Shown: one piece after another, positions 41,991-50,619 of the stretch
Numbering within the stretch: the stretch's first letter is position 1
Layout: every line of letters starts with the position of its first letter
Assembly (NCBI GenBank): GCA_024236235.1
Contig: JACKKV010000005.1
Coordinates: 62,001-126,000 of the forward strand
Length of the DNA: 64,000 bases
Origin: Novosphingobium sp.
GTDB taxonomy: Bacteria; Pseudomonadota; Alphaproteobacteria; Sphingomonadales; Sphingomonadaceae
Reading direction: 5' to 3'
Program-made: the position numbers and the translations under genes
Notes under the pieces: model-generated
The model's database searches: none
What the model saw: the letters and a program-made list of their open reading frames with translations, nothing else
What the model was told of the DNA's origin: nothing

Positions 41991-42443
41991 ATGGACGACC
42001 TGCCCCCCGCCCCCGATGTTGCCGGCACCTCGCTTGACGGCACGAAGACCTTCACCATCACGGCGGAAGAAAATGCCGCTCTATGCCGCTCGACCGGGGT
42101 CGAACCGGCAGCGGATGGCAGCGCGCACCCCATCTATTACTACATCGCCACGCAGGTCGCGATGGGCAAGACCGTGGCGGGCGTGTGCGAAACCTGCGAA
42201 TTCGATGTCGACGACGGCCCGATGATGGGATCGTCCGGAGTGAAGTTTTCCGGCCAGCTGATGGTGGGCGAAAGCTATAAGGTGACGGGCGAGATTCTAA
42301 GCCTGGTCCGCAAGAAAAGCCGCAAACTTGGCGTGATGGACGTGCTGACCTACCGCCTGCGCCTGCATCCTGCCGCCGGGGGTGATGCAGTGGCAGAAAC
42401 GGATAACGTGTGGGTGCTTCCCCGCAAGGAGCTGGCGGCATGA
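41991..42443 (+). CDS. MaoC/FAS1-like hydratase subunit (first half)
   Basis: A 150-residue single-hotdog protein of the kind that forms the non-catalytic or CoA-binding half of two-subunit MaoC hydratases, such as the ChsH1-ChsH2 enzyme of cholesterol degradation. FTITAEENAALCRSTGVEPA and HPIYYYIATQVAM are in the N-terminal half, SGVKFSGQLMVGESYKVTGE in the second. It has no D-x-N-P-x-H catalytic motif. The next gene, overlapping by four bases, carries that motif. The ATG at 41991 is preferred because AAGG is eight bases upstream; an ATG at 41985 is possible. Confidence 0.82.
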   Translation: MDDLPPAPDVAGTSLDGTKTFTITAEENAALCRSTGVEPAADGSAHPIYYYIATQVAMGKTVAGVCETCEFDVDDGPMMGSSGVKFSGQLMVGESYKVTGEILSLVRKKSRKLGVMDVLTYRLRLHPAAGGDAVAETDNVWVLPRKELAA

Positions 42444-42829
42444 GCGTTTCAGTGGGTCAGGCCCTTCCCCCGTTCGCCATCGAAAGCGTCAGCCCCGACG
42501 CGATGCGCGACTGGTCGACCTTCCTGGCCGACCCCAACCCGATCCACCTGGATGTTGCAGTGGTCAAGGCCAAGGGCCTGGGAGACCGGCGCATCAACCA
42601 GGGGCCGATCAACGTCGCCTATATGATGAACATGCTGATGCAGGCCTTCCCCGGCTGCCGGATCGAGGCGATGGATTCGCGTTTCCTCGACAATGTCTAT
42701 GAAGGCGACAAGGTCACCGCATCGGGCAAAGTCACGGCGGTCGATGGCAACCGCGTGACCTGCGAATTCACGCTGGACGTGGCGGGGCGCGGAACCGTCA
42801 ACGCCGGCACGGCAACAATTTCGGTCTGA
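42440..42829 (+). CDS. MaoC-like hydratase subunit (catalytic half)
   Basis: A 129-residue single-hotdog protein with the hydratase active-site phrase FLADPNPIHLD near residues 28-38 (Asp, Asn and His as in hydratase 2) and QGPINVAYMMNML over the hotdog helix. Paired with the preceding non-catalytic subunit, it should hydrate an enoyl-CoA made by the acyl-CoA dehydrogenase two genes upstream. The gene is translationally coupled to its partner by ATGA. Confidence 0.88.
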   Translation: MSVSVGQALPPFAIESVSPDAMRDWSTFLADPNPIHLDVAVVKAKGLGDRRINQGPINVAYMMNMLMQAFPGCRIEAMDSRFLDNVYEGDKVTASGKVTAVDGNRVTCEFTLDVAGRGTVNAGTATISV

Positions 42830-42862
42830 ACAGACCGCATCACAATCGACAGGAGAAAAGAA

Positions 42863-43411
42863 ATGCCCAGCAGCCCCTTTGCCCATGTTTGCATGGTCGT
42901 GCGCGATCTCGATACCGCGATCGAAGACTGGACCAAGATCCTGCGCGTGCTTGATCCCGGCCAGCTTGAACAACGCATCGTGAAGTATGACGAATTCTCC
43001 AGCGGCGATGATGCCGGCATGAAATGGGCCACCTTCGTCAATGATCATGGCACAGAGATTCAGTTTATCCAGCCCGCCCCCGGCACCCCCATGGGCAAGC
43101 GGCTGGACAAGGTGGGTGAACATGTCCACCACCTGTGCTTCACCACTGACGATGTTGAAGGCGCAATGGCCAGAATGAAGGCGGAAGGCCTCCATCTTCC
43201 GGGTGACGGCCAGACCTTCAACGATCCGGACATGACCTGGCAGAAGTGGAGCTGGGTCGGCCCCAAGAGCACGCACGGTTGCCTGATCGAGGTCGCTTCG
43301 CATTACGAAAGCAGGAATGACGGCAGGTGGCACCACGCGCCGGGCAAGTTCGAATACCGGGGTCCGGGCGAACACCCCAGCCACGCGGAAACCGTTCCGA
43401 TCTCGGCATAA
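42863..43411 (+). CDS. VOC (glyoxalase/methylmalonyl-CoA epimerase-like) protein
   Basis: A 182-residue vicinal oxygen chelate protein. AHVCMVVRDLDTAIEDW opens the first module (potential metal His14 region) and EHVHHLCFTTDDVEGAMARM opens the second near residue 87. STHGCLIEVAS near residue 140 supplies a Glu where the family has its last metal ligand. Epimerase, isomerase or lyase activity is possible. AGGAGAAAAG lies just before the ATG. It lies between the MaoC pair and an alpha/beta hydrolase gene. Confidence 0.85.
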   Translation: MPSSPFAHVCMVVRDLDTAIEDWTKILRVLDPGQLEQRIVKYDEFSSGDDAGMKWATFVNDHGTEIQFIQPAPGTPMGKRLDKVGEHVHHLCFTTDDVEGAMARMKAEGLHLPGDGQTFNDPDMTWQKWSWVGPKSTHGCLIEVASHYESRNDGRWHHAPGKFEYRGPGEHPSHAETVPISA

Positions 43412-43424
43412 CGGCCCCGATGCA

Positions 43425-44261
43425 TTGCTGAGACGTTTCAAAGGGGACGGGCTTGAACTTGCCGGGGAAGCCTATGGCGATCCGGCGGCTCCGCCCGTCC
43501 TTTTCTTTCACGGCGGCGGCCAGAGCCGGAACGCCTGGCGCGGTTCGGCCAGGACCGTTGCCGAGGCCGGCTATTACGGCGTTACCTTCGATCTGCGCGG
43601 CCATGGAGACAGCGGCTGGGCGGCGGACGGCGACTATCTGCTTGATGCCTTCGGACGCGACATTGAACTCCTGCTCTATCAGTTCGACCGTCCGGTAACG
43701 CTGGTCGGTGCCTCGCGCGGGGGGCAGGCCGTGCTGGTCGGCGGATCGCGCCACCCGGAGCGGGTGCGGCTGATTATGCTGGCAGACGTGGCACCGATGA
43801 TCCGCAACGACGGGATTGACGGCATTCGCGCGTTCTTTGCGCAGAGCGAGACCGGCTTTCCGACGCTGGATGCAGCCGCCGATACATTGTCCCGCCACCT
43901 TGGCCAGCCGCGCCTGCGCGATGCCGCCCGGCTCGCACGATCCATGCGACAGGATAAGGATGGCCGCTGGCACTGGCGCTGGGATCCGGCGACCGGACGC
44001 CAGGAATTCCTTCACCCGCCGAGCGAGGGCGAAGCGCTGCTGGACGCCGCGGCGCGGGTCAAATCGCCGGTGGTGCTGGTGCGGGCCGAACTCAGCCACC
44101 TACTGACCGATGAAGGCGTGGCAGAATTCCAGCGGCTGGCCCCGCAACTGGAGGTGGTGATCGCACGCGGTGTGGGGCATATGTTCACGGCTGACAGGAA
44201 TGACGGTTTCGCGGCAGAGCTGCTCGACCGCCTCGACCAGATCGCTGAGGGAACACTGTGA
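43425..44261 (+). CDS. Alpha/beta hydrolase
   Basis: A 278-residue alpha/beta hydrolase. FFHGGGQSRNAW (about residues 27-38) is the oxyanion segment, GVTFDLRGHGDSGW is the next strand-loop, S97 in VGASRGG is the nucleophile and GVGHMFTADRND holds the late His. It could cleave an ester, lactone or ring-fission product. The start is uncertain: the TTG at 43425 yields MLRRFKGDGLELAGEAYGDP, a natural beginning for the family, but no clear ribosome site precedes it. The frame is open upstream to an ATG at 43317 inside the VOC gene. It couples to the next SDR (TGATG). Confidence 0.82.
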   Translation: MLRRFKGDGLELAGEAYGDPAAPPVLFFHGGGQSRNAWRGSARTVAEAGYYGVTFDLRGHGDSGWAADGDYLLDAFGRDIELLLYQFDRPVTLVGASRGGQAVLVGGSRHPERVRLIMLADVAPMIRNDGIDGIRAFFAQSETGFPTLDAAADTLSRHLGQPRLRDAARLARSMRQDKDGRWHWRWDPATGRQEFLHPPSEGEALLDAAARVKSPVVLVRAELSHLLTDEGVAEFQRLAPQLEVVIARGVGHMFTADRNDGFAAELLDRLDQIAEGTL

Positions 44262-45016
44262 TGACCACCAAATCCGCAGCTTTCGTTGTCGGTGCAACGG
44301 GCGGACTGGGCCGGGCCTGCGCATTGGCCCTTGCGCGTGAATGGGACGCGATTGCGCTCGGCTATCGCAGCAGCAGCGCCCGGGCCGATGCGCTGGCCGC
44401 GCAATTGCCCGCGACCTGCGAAAGCCTGCCCGTCCACTGCGACCTCAACGATGCCACATCGGTGAATACCGCCATCACGACCACGAAGGATCGTTTTGGC
44501 GCAATCGGCACCGTCGTCTTTGCCTCAGGCGTCGCCATCGGCCAGCCCTTCGTCAGCCGGATCACCGAGGAGGAATGGCGCGAAGTCATCGAAGCCGAAG
44601 TGATCGGGCTGACTCGTGTCGTTTCTACCACTTTGCCAGTTTTCCGCGAACAGGGTGGCGGCAATTTCGTGATCGTCGTCTCGGTCGCCAATTATGCCTA
44701 TCCTCCGGGCGATGCCTTGTCGTCAGTGCCCAAGGCTGCGATGGAATCGCTCGGCCGGGCCATCGCGAAGGAAGAAGGCCGCTTCGGCATCCGGGCCAAC
44801 ATGGTAGCGCCCGGAATCATCGACGCCGGGCTTGGCAGCGCTTTCCTGAAAGAACTCTACACCCCCGAAGTCTGGGAGATGCAGCGCAAGCGCATTGCCC
44901 TGCAACGGTTCGGCGATGGCGAAGATATTGGCGATGCGGTCGCCTTCCTGGCGTCGCCGCGAGCCGCCTATATCACGGGCCAGACGATCATCGTTGACGG
45001 GGGCTTCAGCCTCTGA
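44261..45016 (+). CDS. SDR family protein with substituted catalytic tyrosine
   Basis: A 251-residue SDR. The cofactor motif VGATGGLG is near residue 10 and a full Rossmann fold is evident, but the active site is unusual. The catalytic Lys is K158 in SSVPKAAM, and four residues before it, where Tyr is essential, stands S154. VFASG replaces the usual NNAG, while Ser141 is kept. Tyr145 and Tyr147 in NYAYPPG are not in the canonical position. The protein may use another acid, be a non-oxidoreductase or be inactive. It is coupled to the upstream hydrolase (TGATG) and followed by an NTF2-like gene. Confidence 0.88.
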   Translation: MTTKSAAFVVGATGGLGRACALALAREWDAIALGYRSSSARADALAAQLPATCESLPVHCDLNDATSVNTAITTTKDRFGAIGTVVFASGVAIGQPFVSRITEEEWREVIEAEVIGLTRVVSTTLPVFREQGGGNFVIVVSVANYAYPPGDALSSVPKAAMESLGRAIAKEEGRFGIRANMVAPGIIDAGLGSAFLKELYTPEVWEMQRKRIALQRFGDGEDIGDAVAFLASPRAAYITGQTIIVDGGFSL

Positions 45017-45046
45017 TCGCCCGACGCAAGCAAAAGGATCTTACCG

Positions 45047-45385
45047 ATGGAAGCAACGATCCGTTCTATTTACGCGCTCTGGAACGCGGCAGACCGCGAA
45101 GGAGTGCTCAATGCTTTCCGTGCGCTCGGCCCGCAGGGATTCACCATTGAATACGTTGGCAGTGCACCACTCGACGGCAAGGTAGCGGTTGACGACATGT
45201 GGGATCAGTATGCCGGCAGTTGCACCACGGATGTCGTCGAACTGCTGGTCAACGGAACCGAAGCCGCCGCGTTGATCCACAACAAGCTGCAGACTGAAGA
45301 CGGTGTGGTGACGATCCCCAGTATCGAGACGTACAAGGTCGCCGATGGCGTGCTGGAGGTCCGTTACTTCCACAAGGCTGCCTGA
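45047..45385 (+). CDS. Small NTF2-like/SnoaL-like protein
   Basis: A 112-residue protein with an NTF2-like outline: two N-terminal helices (IRSIYALWNAADREGVLNAFRAL), then alternating strands ending with IPSIETYKVADGVLEVRYF. It is one of seven small NTF2-fold proteins in the window. A catalytic set is not evident, so an isomerase, cyclase or binding function cannot be distinguished. AAAGGATC lies upstream of the ATG. It is the last gene of the plus-strand series that began at 33081, and a strong terminator follows. Confidence 0.75.
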   Translation: MEATIRSIYALWNAADREGVLNAFRALGPQGFTIEYVGSAPLDGKVAVDDMWDQYAGSCTTDVVELLVNGTEAAALIHNKLQTEDGVVTIPSIETYKVADGVLEVRYFHKAA

Positions 45386-45390
45386 CAGAA

Positions 45391-45425
45391 AAAGGGGAAG
45401 GCGCAATGCGTCTTCCCCTTTCTTC
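45391..45425. terminator. Bidirectional rho-independent terminator
   Basis: AAAGGGGAAG-GCGC at 45391-45404, loop AAT, then GCGT-CTTCCCCTTT to 45421 make a 14-bp stem (one G-T pair) with a three-base loop. A-rich sequence precedes it and T-rich sequence follows. It separates the convergent NTF2-like genes ending at 45385 (+) and 45446 (-) and can serve both strands. Confidence 0.88.
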
Positions 45426-45445
45426 CTGAGAGAGCGCAGGAAAAC

Positions 45446-45976
45446 CTATTTGTAAGGATCGACCGGCTGCGGCGCTTCGATCACTTCAAGGTCGATCAGC
45501 ATCGAAAGCACGTCAGAGATCGAGTAAATGTGCACGATCTTGTCGCCATCGAACTTGATCCAGCTGAACCACAGCACGTCCAGCTGATTGCCGGTGGGCT
45601 GCACGCCCATGTAAGGGCCGCCAGTGTGCTTGCCATGGTGGTGGCACAGAACGCAGATTTCGTCGTCGCCCCGGCCCCAGGCCTTGAGTGTGCGGTAGAG
45701 CGAGGGCGGGAAAGTGGTGAACAGCGCGCGCGGCGAGGTGTTCCATTCCTCGAACGTACCCAGATCGGGCCGGTTCGGGTTGTCATAGGTCATCTTTTCG
45801 ATGTCCATGAACTCATCGAACCCAGACCAGTCGCCGACATTCAGCTTGTCATGCAGGTTCATCCACTGATTGACCATGAAGGTCTGCCGTTCGGTCAGCC
45901 CGTCGCAGATTTCCGCGCGTTTTGCGGGCGAAAGTTTGAAATCTTCCAGGGTAAAGGGGGGCAGGCGTCCGGCCAT
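45446..45976 (-). CDS. SnoaL-like polyketide cyclase family protein
   Basis: A 176-residue protein. After an N-terminal extension (about 30 residues) it has a SnoaL-like body: NQWMNLHDKLNVGDWSGFDEF, MTYDNPNRPDLGTFEEW (about residues 62-78) and, near the end, WFSWIKFDGDKIVHIYSISD. The family covers ester cyclases and related small catabolic enzymes. It is transcribed alone on the minus strand, divergent from the next SnoaL-like gene, with an operator palindrome 107 bases upstream, and ends at the bidirectional terminator. Confidence 0.78.
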   Translation of the reverse strand: MAGRLPPFTLEDFKLSPAKRAEICDGLTERQTFMVNQWMNLHDKLNVGDWSGFDEFMDIEKMTYDNPNRPDLGTFEEWNTSPRALFTTFPPSLYRTLKAWGRGDDEICVLCHHHGKHTGGPYMGVQPTGNQLDVLWFSWIKFDGDKIVHIYSISDVLSMLIDLEVIEAPQPVDPYK

Positions 45977-46083
45977 GAATAATCTCCAGAGTTAGGGCCG
46001 ACGAAGCGCGGCGAGAAAAATTTTCGATCGCCTGTCAGCGATCCTGTGCACGGCGCTTCTCCTGCCTCGCGAACGTCCTGCAA

Positions 46084-46099
46084 CCTACCATTGGGAAGG
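46084..46099. promoter_or_regulatory. Cluster operator palindrome, copy 12
   Basis: CCTACC-ATTG-GGAAGG matches the consensus. It lies between the divergent SnoaL-like genes, 62 bases before the plus-strand ATG (46162) and 107 bases from the minus-strand start (45976). Confidence 0.7.
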
Positions 46100-46161
46100 C
46101 CTTCGTTCCGTTTCGCGTGATAGTTGTTGCATGGAAAAACCGGGTGAGGACAGGCTGGACC

Positions 46162-46617
46162 ATGGCGCTTTCAATACAGGAAATGTCGGACCGCTTCGAG
46201 ATTCAGGATCTGCTGGTCGGCTATTGCTATGCGGTCGATGACAAGGACTTCGACGCGCTGGATGACTTTTTTACCGCAGACGCGGTCATCGATTACAGCG
46301 AGATGGTGGGCATCAAGGGCTCACTACCTGAAATCAAGGCCTTTCTGCGTGATGCGCTTGGCCCGGTTCCGACGGTGCAGCACGCCGTCATGACCACCCA
46401 GTACAGGATCAAGGGCGACCAGGCGGAAACCCGCACCGTCTGCCACAATCCGATGGTCGTTCCGGGTGACGATGGCGAACCGCAGGCGATCTTTTTCGGC
46501 CTGTGGTACATTCACACTTTCCGCCGGACGCCTGATGGCTGGCGCATCGCCAGCCTGCGTGAAAAGAAGTGCTACAGTCACAATCTGCCTGACCACATCA
46601 AGGCGCAGACGGCATGA
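46162..46617 (+). CDS. SnoaL-like NTF2-fold protein
   Basis: A 151-residue protein of the SnoaL_4 type: SDRFEIQDLLVGYCYAVDD (about residues 8-26), FDALDDFFTADAVIDYSE, then VQHAVMTTQYRIKGDQAETR and WYIHTFRRTPDGWRIASLREKK. This type is related to the small subunits of ring-hydroxylating dioxygenases and to dehydratases. The start at MALSIQEM follows GAGGACAGG and keeps the usual distance from the operator; an upstream ATG at 46117 is less likely. It overlaps the membrane-protein gene by four bases and leads the operon containing the PQQ dehydrogenase. Confidence 0.85.
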   Translation: MALSIQEMSDRFEIQDLLVGYCYAVDDKDFDALDDFFTADAVIDYSEMVGIKGSLPEIKAFLRDALGPVPTVQHAVMTTQYRIKGDQAETRTVCHNPMVVPGDDGEPQAIFFGLWYIHTFRRTPDGWRIASLREKKCYSHNLPDHIKAQTA

Positions 46618-47390
46618 GCGCTCAGGATGCAGCCGCGCGGGCAATGGGCGCGCCCGTCAATCCGTGGATGATGGAAACCGGCAGCTTCTGGATCTGGGGT
46701 GTACTGGTCATTCTGACGATTGTCTGGACCTTGAAGGACAGGCGCCTGCCGCTGTTCGGTCTGATGCTGATCGCCGCAACCAGTGGATTCTGGCAGGAAT
46801 TTTTTGGCGACTGGGGTGCCTATGTCGCCTGGAACCCGTCCTTCGCCCGCCTGCCGCTGTGGGGGGAGATGGCCTTTACGACGCCCGTCAAGCCGCTGTT
46901 CATCCCGTTCAGCTGGGGCTGGTGGTTTGCCCTATCGATCCCCTTGCTGGTTGCGCTGGTGCGCTGGTTTCATCGCAGGTTGCCCGCGATGCGGATCGGA
47001 ACCTTGGCCATGCTGACTGCCTTTCCGCTGTTTCTTGCCTATCAACTCTATGTCGAAGGCAGTTCGGTTGCCAATGGCTGGTGGACCTATGACGTGGTGA
47101 TCGGCCCCGCGCTCGACAGCGAAAAGGGCAGGCTCCCGCTCATCTTCCCCCTCCTGATCGGCCTGTGGGCAGGCTGGTTCGTGGGACTGCTCGCCAGGCG
47201 CGACGTAGACGGCTTCATGCCGCACGAACTGAAACTGGGCGTGGCCGGAAGACCGGCGGGCTGGCGGCGCGAGGCGGCGCGCCTTTGGGCGATGATCCTG
47301 CTGTTTCAAGTGACATTCTTCATCGTCAACATCGCCCCTGCCATGATCGGCCGCGCGCTGTTCGGCGGGCCAAGCCTGCTCGTTCCCTGA
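46614..47390 (+). CDS. Multi-pass membrane protein of unknown function
   Basis: A 258-residue integral membrane protein with about six hydrophobic segments (WIWGVLVILTIVWTL near residue 25, WWFALSIPLLVALV near 102, and a last one near 225-245). Between them is a hydrophilic pattern with FWQEFFGDWGAY, WGEMAF and PFSWGWWF. It may be related to AveC-like spirocyclase-family membrane proteins and to the protein at 8419, but this is tentative. It is coupled to the SnoaL-like gene (ATGA) and precedes the membrane-bound PQQ dehydrogenase by 25 bases, so it may assist that enzyme or act on the same hydrophobic substrate. Confidence 0.75.
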   Translation: MSAQDAAARAMGAPVNPWMMETGSFWIWGVLVILTIVWTLKDRRLPLFGLMLIAATSGFWQEFFGDWGAYVAWNPSFARLPLWGEMAFTTPVKPLFIPFSWGWWFALSIPLLVALVRWFHRRLPAMRIGTLAMLTAFPLFLAYQLYVEGSSVANGWWTYDVVIGPALDSEKGRLPLIFPLLIGLWAGWFVGLLARRDVDGFMPHELKLGVAGRPAGWRREAARLWAMILLFQVTFFIVNIAPAMIGRALFGGPSLLVP

Positions 47391-47415
47391 CGCCATACGA
47401 CCGGAGTCGACAGTA

Positions 47416-49764
47416 ATGACGTTGCTCAACCGCCTGCTGGCGCTTCTGCTGCTGTTGATCGGTGGCGGGCTGGTCTGGCTGGGCGGCGCGCTGATCCTCG
47501 CGGGCGGTTCCCTCTATTACCTGCCCGTGGGCCTGGCGCTGATCGCCGTGGCATGGCTGCTTTGGCAGCAATCGGCCCGCGCGCTGGGGCTGTTCGGTGC
47601 GATCTGGGGAGGTACACTCGTCTGGGCTCTGTGGGAGTCCGGGGTAGACGGTTGGGCGCTGGCCGGGCGGCTGGGGCTCCTGAGCGCCATCGGTCTGTGG
47701 CTGCTCACCCCCAGGGTGCGCCGCTCGCTCGGCGCGCCGGGTGCAACATTACTCACGCGCGGCCTGCTCCTGGCGGCGATTGCGGGGCTTGTCGGCGGCA
47801 CGGCCTTTATCTTCTGGAATGACCGGATCGCGGGAGGGGCCGACCTGACGGTGCTGGCAGGCGCCCCGGCAGATGCACGCGCTGGCGAATGGCTGCACTA
47901 TGGCAATGTGCCGGGCGGCAATCGCTATTCCCCGCTGGGCCAGATTACGCCGGCCAATGTCGGCGCCCTGCAACAGGCCTGGACCTTCTCGCTTGGCAAG
48001 GAACCCAATGGTGCACCCGCTGCCTTCGAAGCCACCCCGCTGAAGATCGGGGACCGGCTTTATTTCTGTACCGGTTATAACGACATCATCGCTCTAGACG
48101 CAGAGACGGGCGCGCAAATCTGGCGCTTCGCCGCGCAGGCCGACACCACCGGGATGTTCGGCCAGGTTTGCCGCGGGGTGAGCTATTACCGGCAGGATAT
48201 CGCTGCACCCGGCACGCCTTGCGCGGAGCGGATCTATACCGCCACTATCGATTCGCGGCTGCTCGCGGTCGATGCAGTAACTGGCAAGGCCTGTGCCGAC
48301 TTCGGTGAGAATGGAACAGTCGACCTGCTACGCGGCATGAGCGCTGCACCCAAAGGCTATTATCACGTTACGTCCCCGCCAGCGGTCATCGCCGGAAAGC
48401 TGGTGGTGGGAGGATGGGTCACTGACGGGCAGATGACCGGCGAGCCATCGGGCGTCATCCGCGCTTATGATGCCATCAGCGGGAAACTCGCGTGGGCCTG
48501 GGACATGGGGCGGCCGGATCACAGCGGCGAACCGGGGCCGGGCGAAACCTATACGTCCGGCACGCCCAACAGCTGGAGCGTGATGAGCGCCGACCCGGCG
48601 CTGGGGCTGGTCTATGTGCCGATGGGCAATGCAACGCCGGATTATTACGGCGGGCAACGCACCCCTGAGATGGACAAATATTCAAGTGCTGTCGTTGCGC
48701 TTGATGCCGCCACGGGCAAGCCGCGCTGGCACTTCCAGACCACGCATCACGACCTGTGGGATTATGATGTGGGGTCGCAGCCGGTTCTGTTCGACCTGGC
48801 GGACGGACGCCCCGCCCTGCTCCAGCCGACCAAGCGCGGTGAATTGTTCCTGCTCGACCGCCGCACCGGTGAACCCATCGCGCAAGTCACCGAACGCAAG
48901 GTGCCGGTAAGCAATGCAGTGGGCGAAAATTCATCGCCCACGCAGCCATTTTCGGTCGGCATGCCCGATTTCCGGGGTCCGCGGCCCAGCGAAGCGCGGA
49001 TGTGGGGCGTTGCCCTGCTCGATCAGGCGTGGTGCCGGCTGCGTTTCAGGCAGGCGCGCTTTGACGGCACCATGACCCCGGTTGAAGCAGACCGTCCGAC
49101 CGTGACCTGGCCGGGTTCGCTGGGCGGGCACAACTGGGGCAGTGTCGCGCTTGACCCGGTCAACCGGATCGCGATCGTCAATTCCTCGCACGTTCTCACA
49201 TACAGCCAGCTGATTCCGCGCCAGCGCGCCGACAAGATGGGGCTGAAACCTGTCGCAGTGCCCAGCTTCGAAAATGTAGCCGGGCCGGTGGCACAGGCCG
49301 GCACACCCTATGCCGTGTCTGTCGCGCCCTTCCTCTCGCCGCTGGTCGCGCCCTGCACCCAGCCACCCTATGGCCTCATCAGCGCGGTTGATCTGAATAC
49401 GCGCAAACTGCTGTGGCAGAAGCCTTTCGGCACGATGCGCGACAGTGGACCTCTGCTATTGTCCAGCGGGCTGCCGGTCCCGATGGGCGTGCCCAATATC
49501 GGCGGTGCGGTGGTCACGGCGTCTGGTCTCGCATTTATCGGGGCGACGCAAGAACACATGATCCGCGCCTATGACATCCGCACCGGCCAGGAACTCTGGA
49601 AAGGTCGCCTGCCCGCTGGCGGCAATGCAACGCCACTGTCTTACTGGTCAGCAAAATCGGGACGGCAATTCGTGGTGATCGCGGCGGGCGGGCATGGCGG
49701 TATCCTGTCCGGCTACAGTGACAAGCTGATCGCCTATGCGCTGCCGCAGCCGACAAACCGATGA
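47416..49764 (+). CDS. Membrane-bound PQQ-dependent dehydrogenase (glucose/quinate/shikimate type)
   Basis: A 782-residue quinoprotein. Four or five transmembrane helices (residues 1-137) anchor it in the inner membrane as in Gcd. A periplasmic eight-bladed propeller follows, beginning EWLHYGNVPGGNRYSPLGQI near residue 157. The catalytic-Asp region is HHDLWDYDVGSQP, and tryptophan-docking phrases such as SAVVALDAATGKPRWHF recur. It oxidises an alcohol or sugar-like hydroxyl on the periplasmic side and passes electrons to ubiquinone. No PQQ biosynthesis gene is in the window. It lies in an operon with SnoaL-like, membrane-protein, SDR and EthD-like genes, so the substrate is probably a cluster intermediate rather than glucose (inference). 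Confidence 0.92.
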   Translation: MTLLNRLLALLLLLIGGGLVWLGGALILAGGSLYYLPVGLALIAVAWLLWQQSARALGLFGAIWGGTLVWALWESGVDGWALAGRLGLLSAIGLWLLTPRVRRSLGAPGATLLTRGLLLAAIAGLVGGTAFIFWNDRIAGGADLTVLAGAPADARAGEWLHYGNVPGGNRYSPLGQITPANVGALQQAWTFSLGKEPNGAPAAFEATPLKIGDRLYFCTGYNDIIALDAETGAQIWRFAAQADTTGMFGQVCRGVSYYRQDIAAPGTPCAERIYTATIDSRLLAVDAVTGKACADFGENGTVDLLRGMSAAPKGYYHVTSPPAVIAGKLVVGGWVTDGQMTGEPSGVIRAYDAISGKLAWAWDMGRPDHSGEPGPGETYTSGTPNSWSVMSADPALGLVYVPMGNATPDYYGGQRTPEMDKYSSAVVALDAATGKPRWHFQTTHHDLWDYDVGSQPVLFDLADGRPALLQPTKRGELFLLDRRTGEPIAQVTERKVPVSNAVGENSSPTQPFSVGMPDFRGPRPSEARMWGVALLDQAWCRLRFRQARFDGTMTPVEADRPTVTWPGSLGGHNWGSVALDPVNRIAIVNSSHVLTYSQLIPRQRADKMGLKPVAVPSFENVAGPVAQAGTPYAVSVAPFLSPLVAPCTQPPYGLISAVDLNTRKLLWQKPFGTMRDSGPLLLSSGLPVPMGVPNIGGAVVTASGLAFIGATQEHMIRAYDIRTGQELWKGRLPAGGNATPLSYWSAKSGRQFVVIAAGGHGGILSGYSDKLIAYALPQPTNR

Positions 49765-49776
49765 GGAGACGATCCG

Positions 49777-50619
49777 ATGAGTTATGTTGCCGTTGTGACG
49801 GGCGCGACGCGCGGGCTTGGCCGGGGCATCGCCCGCGCGCTGGGGTCGCGGGGCGCCACGGTTGCCGTTACGGGCCGTGATGCGGATGCGCTTGCCGCGG
49901 TTTGCGAGGAGATCGTGCAACAGGGCGGCAAAGGCATCGCCCTTGTATGCGACCATCGCGACGATGCACAGGTCGCGGCAACCTTTGCCAGGGTCAAGCG
50001 CGATCTTGGCAGGCTCGACATCCTCGTCAATAATGCCGCTGCCGTCCATGGCGCGGATCTGATCGCGCCCGGCCCTTTCTGGGAAAAGCCGCTGCAGCTG
50101 GTGGACATGATCGATGTCGGGCTGCGGTCCAATTACGTTGCCGCTTATCATGCAGCGCCGTTGATGGCGGCGGCGGGCAAAGGCCTGATCGTCAGTATTT
50201 CCTTCTATGGCTCGGTCTCCTATTTCCATGGCCCTGCTTATGGCGCGGCCAAGGCCGGGACGGACAAGATGATGGCCGACATGGCGATTGACCTGGCACC
50301 GTACGGTGTGGCGGCAATAGCGCTCTGGCCGGGCTTCATCCTCACCGACGCGGTGAAGGCCATGCCGCCCGAAATGCTGCCCGAGGATCTGCGGGCCATG
50401 CTGCCCAATTGGGAAACGCCCGAATTTTCGGGACTGGTGATCGACGCGCTCTATCGCGATCCGGGATTGATGGCGAAAACCGGGCAGGCACTGATCGGCG
50501 CGGAACTGGGCGCAGCCTATGAGCTGAGGGACACAGACGGCAAGCAACCCATATCCTATCGCGCAGGCATGGGGGCACCGCACATGCCCTTTACTCCGGC
50601 GACAGAAGGTGCGGCATGA
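49777..50619 (+). CDS. SDR family oxidoreductase
   Basis: A 280-residue SDR with TGATRGLG near residue 10, TGRDADAL after the second strand (NADP-like), NNAAAVHGAD near residue 84, Ser in VSISFYGSVS and the catalytic YGAAK. An insertion near residues 90-105 (APGPFWEKPLQLVDM) and a C-terminal extension set it apart from the other SDRs. The pattern fits human DHRS1-like enzymes, which reduce steroids and other bulky ketones (inference). It begins 12 bases after the PQQ dehydrogenase and overlaps the EthD-like gene by four bases. Confidence 0.9.
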   Translation: MSYVAVVTGATRGLGRGIARALGSRGATVAVTGRDADALAAVCEEIVQQGGKGIALVCDHRDDAQVAATFARVKRDLGRLDILVNNAAAVHGADLIAPGPFWEKPLQLVDMIDVGLRSNYVAAYHAAPLMAAAGKGLIVSISFYGSVSYFHGPAYGAAKAGTDKMMADMAIDLAPYGVAAIALWPGFILTDAVKAMPPEMLPEDLRAMLPNWETPEFSGLVIDALYRDPGLMAKTGQALIGAELGAAYELRDTDGKQPISYRAGMGAPHMPFTPATEGAA

